From assembly GCA_014904985.1 (NCBI GenBank), contig MU129099.1:91024-111334 (forward strand): DNA of 20,311 nt. Reading direction: 5' to 3'. Source of the stretch: Hydnum rufescens UP504 (lineage: Eukaryota > Basidiomycota > Agaricomycetes > Cantharellales > Hydnaceae). The translations under genes were made by a program, and so were the position numbers. Below are positions 17,566 through 20,311 of this stretch, piece after piece (position 1 is the stretch's first letter; each line of letters opens with the position of its first letter). Below the pieces are notes generated by a model. That model was given only the letters and a program-made list of their open reading frames with translations, was not told where the DNA came from and ran no database searches.

Positions 17566-18520
17566 TTTTATGGGTCCCAGCAAGTGTTCTATAGGTCATA
17601 GCAAGTGGTCTGTGGGTCATAGCAAGTGTTTGATAGGTCATAGCAAGTGTTTGATACATCATAGCAAGTGTTTTATTGGTCATAGCAAGTGTTTTATGGA
17701 TCATAGCAAGTGTTTATGGATCATAGCAAGTGTTTTATCTCATAGCAAGTGTTTTATAGGTCATAGCAAGTGTTTTATGGATCATAGCAAGTGTTTTATG
17801 GATCATAGCAAGTGTTTATGGATCATAGCAAGTGTTTTATCTCATAGCAAGTGTTTTATAGGTCATAGCAAGTGTTTTATGGATCATAGCAAGTGTTTTA
17901 TGGATCATAGCAAGTGTTTTATGGATCATAGCAAGTGTTTTATGGATCATAGCAAGTGTTTTATAGATCATAGCAAGTGTTTTATAGATCATAGCAAGTG
18001 TTTTATAGATCATAGCAAGTGTTTTATAGATCATAGCAAGTGTTTTATAGATCATAGCAAGTGTTTTATGGATTGTAGCAAGTGTTTTATGGGTCATAGC
18101 AAGTGTTTTATGGATTGTAGCAAGTGTTTTATGGGTCATAGCAAGTGTTTTATGGGTCATAGCAAGTGTTTTATGGGTCATAGCAAGTGTTTTATGGATC
18201 ATAGCAAGTGTTCTATGGGTTGTAGCAAGTGTTTTATGGATCATAGCAAGTGTTCTATGGGTTGTAGCAAGTGTTTTATGGATCATAGCAAGTGTTCTAT
18301 GGGTTGTAGCAAGTGTTTTATGGGTTGTAGCAAGTGTTTTATGGATCATAGCAAGTGTTTTATGGGTTGTAGCAAGTGTTCTATAGATCATAGCAAGTGT
18401 TTTATGGGTTGTAGCAAGTGTTGTATAGATCATAGCAAGTGTTTTATGGGTCGTAGCAGGTGTTTGATTCGTCATAGCAAGTGTTCTACAGGTGATAGCA
18501 GGTGCTCTAGGAGTAGTAGC
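17566..18520 (+). repeat. 21-bp satellite array, about 45 units
   Basis: The core unit is CATAGCAAGTGTTTTATGGAT, with common variants GGT, GAT or TTG-T (ttgtagc) at the junction. Twenty-one is a multiple of three and the unit lacks stops in one frame on each strand. The plus strand is therefore open from 17570 to 18526 (318 codons, heptad HSKCFMD) and the minus strand from 18658 to 17837 (273 codons, heptad HKTLAMI). A 102-bp higher-order block of 20+19+21+21+21 occurs twice in tandem (17711 and 17813), and a 42-bp dimer alternates near 18200-18320. Units degrade toward both ends. I regard the reading frames as a by-product of the period. Confidence 0.9.
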
Positions 18521-18537
18521 AAGTGATATGACATACC

Positions 18538-18559
18538 ATAGCAGGTACTGGCCTGCTAT
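18538..18559. other. Inverted repeat at the right edge of the satellite
   Basis: ATAGCAGG and CCTGCTAT form a perfect 8-bp stem with a 6-base loop. The left arm is a satellite-like TAGCA(A/G)G element. It marks the transition to unique sequence; no function can be assigned. Confidence 0.5.
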
Positions 18560-19206
18560 CAGGAAACCCTTCAAGGGTATGTTTGAAAACCTTAAAACAG
18601 GGCCTTCAAGGGTCAAAAGTAGTTGCCCTAAGCTGCTTTCAAATGGTACCAAACACAAGTCGAACAGACCAAAACTGCACTCTCCAGGCCAATATTACTG
18701 TCAAAATCCGGAATTTCCAGTAAAAGACAAATTCCTCTGTCAGTTCACATCCAATCCTTTCAGAATAACCTCTCCTAGAAAGATATAGAAAATCCGCATC
18801 CAATGGTACTGAGCATGCAAAGAACAGATCAAAACTGAACTCTACAGAACAATATTACTATCAGAATAAACACCCATCAGTAAAAAATGAATTTCTCTGT
18901 CAGTTTGCACCGGATCTGCTTGGAACCACCGTTCCCAGAAAGCTGTTAAAAATCCACATCTAATGATACCAAGAACGTCTATTACAGATGCAAACTGCTG
19001 TTTCTGCATCAAATCCCATCCCATGCACTTATCCCCATTATCAGCCAACAACAAAAACATCTTAACCACTGGACTACAAACAAATTAATCTCCAAGAACT
19101 TGGAAATATCCTTTGATTTCATCTCCCATTGCCACAAATAACTTCTAGAACCTCACAGATAAGAAAGATAACACCTCCTTAGCAACCCTTTTGTTCTGTT
19201 TATGAA

Positions 19207-19439
19207 TGACTCACTTATTGTGCAACCACCTTATGAAAGATAACACCTTCTTAGCAACCCTTTTGTTCTGTTTATGAATGACTCACCTTCCTTGCAACCA
19301 CTTTATGAATGACTCACTTATCATGCAACCACCTTATGAATGACTCACCCTCCTTGACAACCCTATTGTTCTCACATATGACTCACCTAGGAGTGAGTCA
19401 TATTCTTTAAACACAGCCACCTTCAGAAAGGTATAAAAG
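19207..19439 (+). promoter_or_regulatory. TGACTCA cluster and TATA box, R1 copy 2
   Basis: TGACTCA occurs at 19207, 19279, 19310, 19341 and 19379, and its reverse TGAGTCA at 19394. The last two form a 28-bp palindrome with 11-bp arms (19376-19403). TATAAAAG follows at 19432-19439. TGACTCA is the Gcn4/AP-1 site in fungi. Copy 1 has TGACATCA at most comparable positions. Function is inferred from motif density and from position just upstream of TATA. Confidence 0.55.
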
Positions 19440-19659
19440 CTGGTAGATTTTCCTGTATCCCCCCATCTTCTCACTACTGGAATATACTACTGTCTACAAA
19501 TCTGCTTGCATCTGAAGAGAGTACTGATCTAAAAGCCATCTGGAGCCAAGTCATATACAAGGTTGTTAAGACTAAGTCACTGGAAGCCCTCTACGCGAAA
19601 TACTAAGCCAAGGATAGTTGCAGGACCTAAGGTTAGAGTTGCTGGACATCCAAGGAAAG

Positions 19660-19746
19660 GTGAGTAATAACAAAGTCAAGTCAGAAGAAGAAAGAAATAC
19701 ATTAACACACTGAATCAAGCTTAAACTAGTCCAGAACCCTCTTTAG
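19660..19746 (+). other. Putative leader intron in R1 copy 2
   Basis: Donor GTGAGT at 19660 and acceptor CTCTTTAG ending at 19746 (87 bp), in the same position as the 79-bp candidate in copy 1. The branch point is less clear than in copy 1 (CTGAATC is the best candidate). Confidence 0.4.
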
Positions 19747-19948
19747 AATCCACATTTTGACCAGGAGGACACAAATAGGTACACACAAATAGCAATAAAC
19801 AGTTCAATACAACACATATAAGCCTTTCATAAGCATCCCACAATATATCATTGACTATAGCTAGTCCATACCACAATTTTATCCTCCACTGAATACCATA
19901 CACAACTTGTTAGAGAGTGATCAACCATCAGAGCGAACCAGCCCATTG

Positions 19949-19954
19949 AATAAA
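19949..19954 (+). terminator. AATAAA signal of R1 copy 2
   Basis: AATAAA in GAATAAAAACAG, 55 bp before the LTR end, matching the site at 8421 in copy 1. Confidence 0.4.
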
Positions 19955-20034
19955 AACAGAAATACAGTCTCCCATCTACACACTGGCTGAACCAGAGTTT
20001 GATTTGACAGTCATTGGAGCTCCCAATCTTTCTT

Positions 20035-20311
20035 CTATACCGGATGAGCAAGGTGGAACTCTGCAACGACTTCTGGGGCATTACCTAGATTGGTCTCCAG
20101 AAGCCATTGGTTCTCTGAGGGTGGGTAGCCTTTCCATTTCACCAAGTACTGGAGTAAGCCTTGGAAATAGCGGGAGTTTTCAATCTGTTCCACCTCATAC
20201 TCCTCCTCACCACCATGGAGGATAGGAGGAGGTGGAGGATGTGCAACACAATCCATAATTGGGTCAGGCTGGAAAGGGTGGAGTTTCGAGACATGGAAAC
20301 CAGGTGGATCG
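20035..20311 (-). pseudogene. pol: 3' end of Pol with chromodomain (element E)
   Basis: The minus strand is open from the window edge to a TAG at 20037-20035. It begins with PPGFHVSKLHPF, the usual end of Ty3/gypsy integrase (cf. FHVS.L). A proline-rich linker and a well-kept chromodomain follow: EEEYEVEQIENSR, LLQYLVKWKGYPPSE, QWLLETNLGNAPEVV and AEFHLAHP. Chromodomains of chromoviruses direct integration to particular chromatin. Unlike elements A-C, no premature stop is seen in these 91 codons. The last codons and the stop fall in the sequence shared by both R1 copies, so the reading frame is probably truncated by the R1 junction and not ending naturally. The remainder of Pol lies outside the window. 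Confidence 0.8.

Larger units (their letters stand above)
18637..20041 (+). mobile_element. LTR of family R1, copy 2 (left-truncated)
   Basis: Homologous to 7021-8511 from GGTACCAAACACAAG onward. It holds two 160-bp U3 units (starts 18735, 18895), a cluster of TGACTCA sites, TATAAAAG at 19432, a C-rich start region, the leader intron (19660-19746), one minisatellite unit (19817), AATAAA (19949) and the terminus TTTGACA (20009), followed by the primer-site-like stretch to 20041. The left end is cut at the satellite-side flank. The right end abuts a chromodomain reading frame on the minus strand. No internal domain of the same family is attached. Confidence 0.65.

Noticed and set aside
17570..18526. 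CRISPR-like array
   Set aside because: Units are contiguous 21-bp tandem copies without unique spacers, in a eukaryotic context.
17837..18658. 273-codon minus-strand frame over the satellite
   Set aside because: A consequence of a 21-bp period without stop codons in that frame; no start context or non-repeat domain.
19721..20081. Minus-strand frames across R1 copy 2
   Set aside because: They cover LTR sequence with plus-strand TATA, intron and AATAAA signals and have no protein motif.

Overview
The window looks like a transposon graveyard from a fungal genome, most likely an Agaricomycete basidiomycete. The reasons are Ty3/gypsy polyproteins of the kinds common in that class, very short introns (50-79 bp) with CTGAC or TACTAAC branch points, a Zn(II)2Cys6-like protein, and heavy CpG decay of the repeats. 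The class assignment is inference from protein patterns held in memory. No intact host gene, tRNA, rRNA or CRISPR array is visible.

Layout. (1) 1-224: fragment of a Ty3/gypsy integrase (element D). (2) 225-9442: a chromovirus (element A) with a truncated 5' LTR, a Tf1-type self-priming site, Gag, protease, RT, RNase H, integrase and chromodomain. A 3.2-kb stretch between the Pol stop (5761) and the polypurine tract (8973) follows, then a complete 457-bp 3' LTR. That 3.2-kb stretch holds a spliced antisense gene encoding a Cys-cluster protein. The gene is split by a 1.5-kb LTR of another family (R1, copy 1, about 6920-8511). (3) 9443-11589, minus strand: Gag, primer-binding site and a 707-bp 5' LTR of element B, whose gag is cut by element A. 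(4) 11617-14550, plus strand: RT, RNase H and integrase of element C, open in a single frame except for five TGA codons. (5) 14551-15717: unassigned, including a CpG-rich island. (6) 15718-17185: remnant of an unidentified protein gene, possibly of a multicopy Agaricomycete family. (7) 17566-18520: 21-bp satellite with a higher-order repeat, open on both strands. (8) 18637-20041: R1 copy 2. (9) 20035-20311, minus strand: 3' end of another chromodomain-bearing Pol (element E).

How it fits together. Nothing here is likely to be active. In the reading frames I could follow by homology, all 32 premature stops are TGA, mostly where the family has arginine. Many other changes (Arg to Trp, Cys, His or Gln; loss of catalytic Asp or Gly) also fit C-to-T decay at CpG. 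Five of the six differences between the two LTR ends of element A lie at CpG-derived sites. This is the expected trace of CpG methylation and deamination, not of a changed genetic code.

The most unusual items are the antisense, intron-containing Cys-cluster gene inside a chromovirus, the self-priming complementarity in element A, and the dense bZIP-type sites with a leader intron in the R1 LTR family. The last differs between the two copies in motif type and in repeat number.
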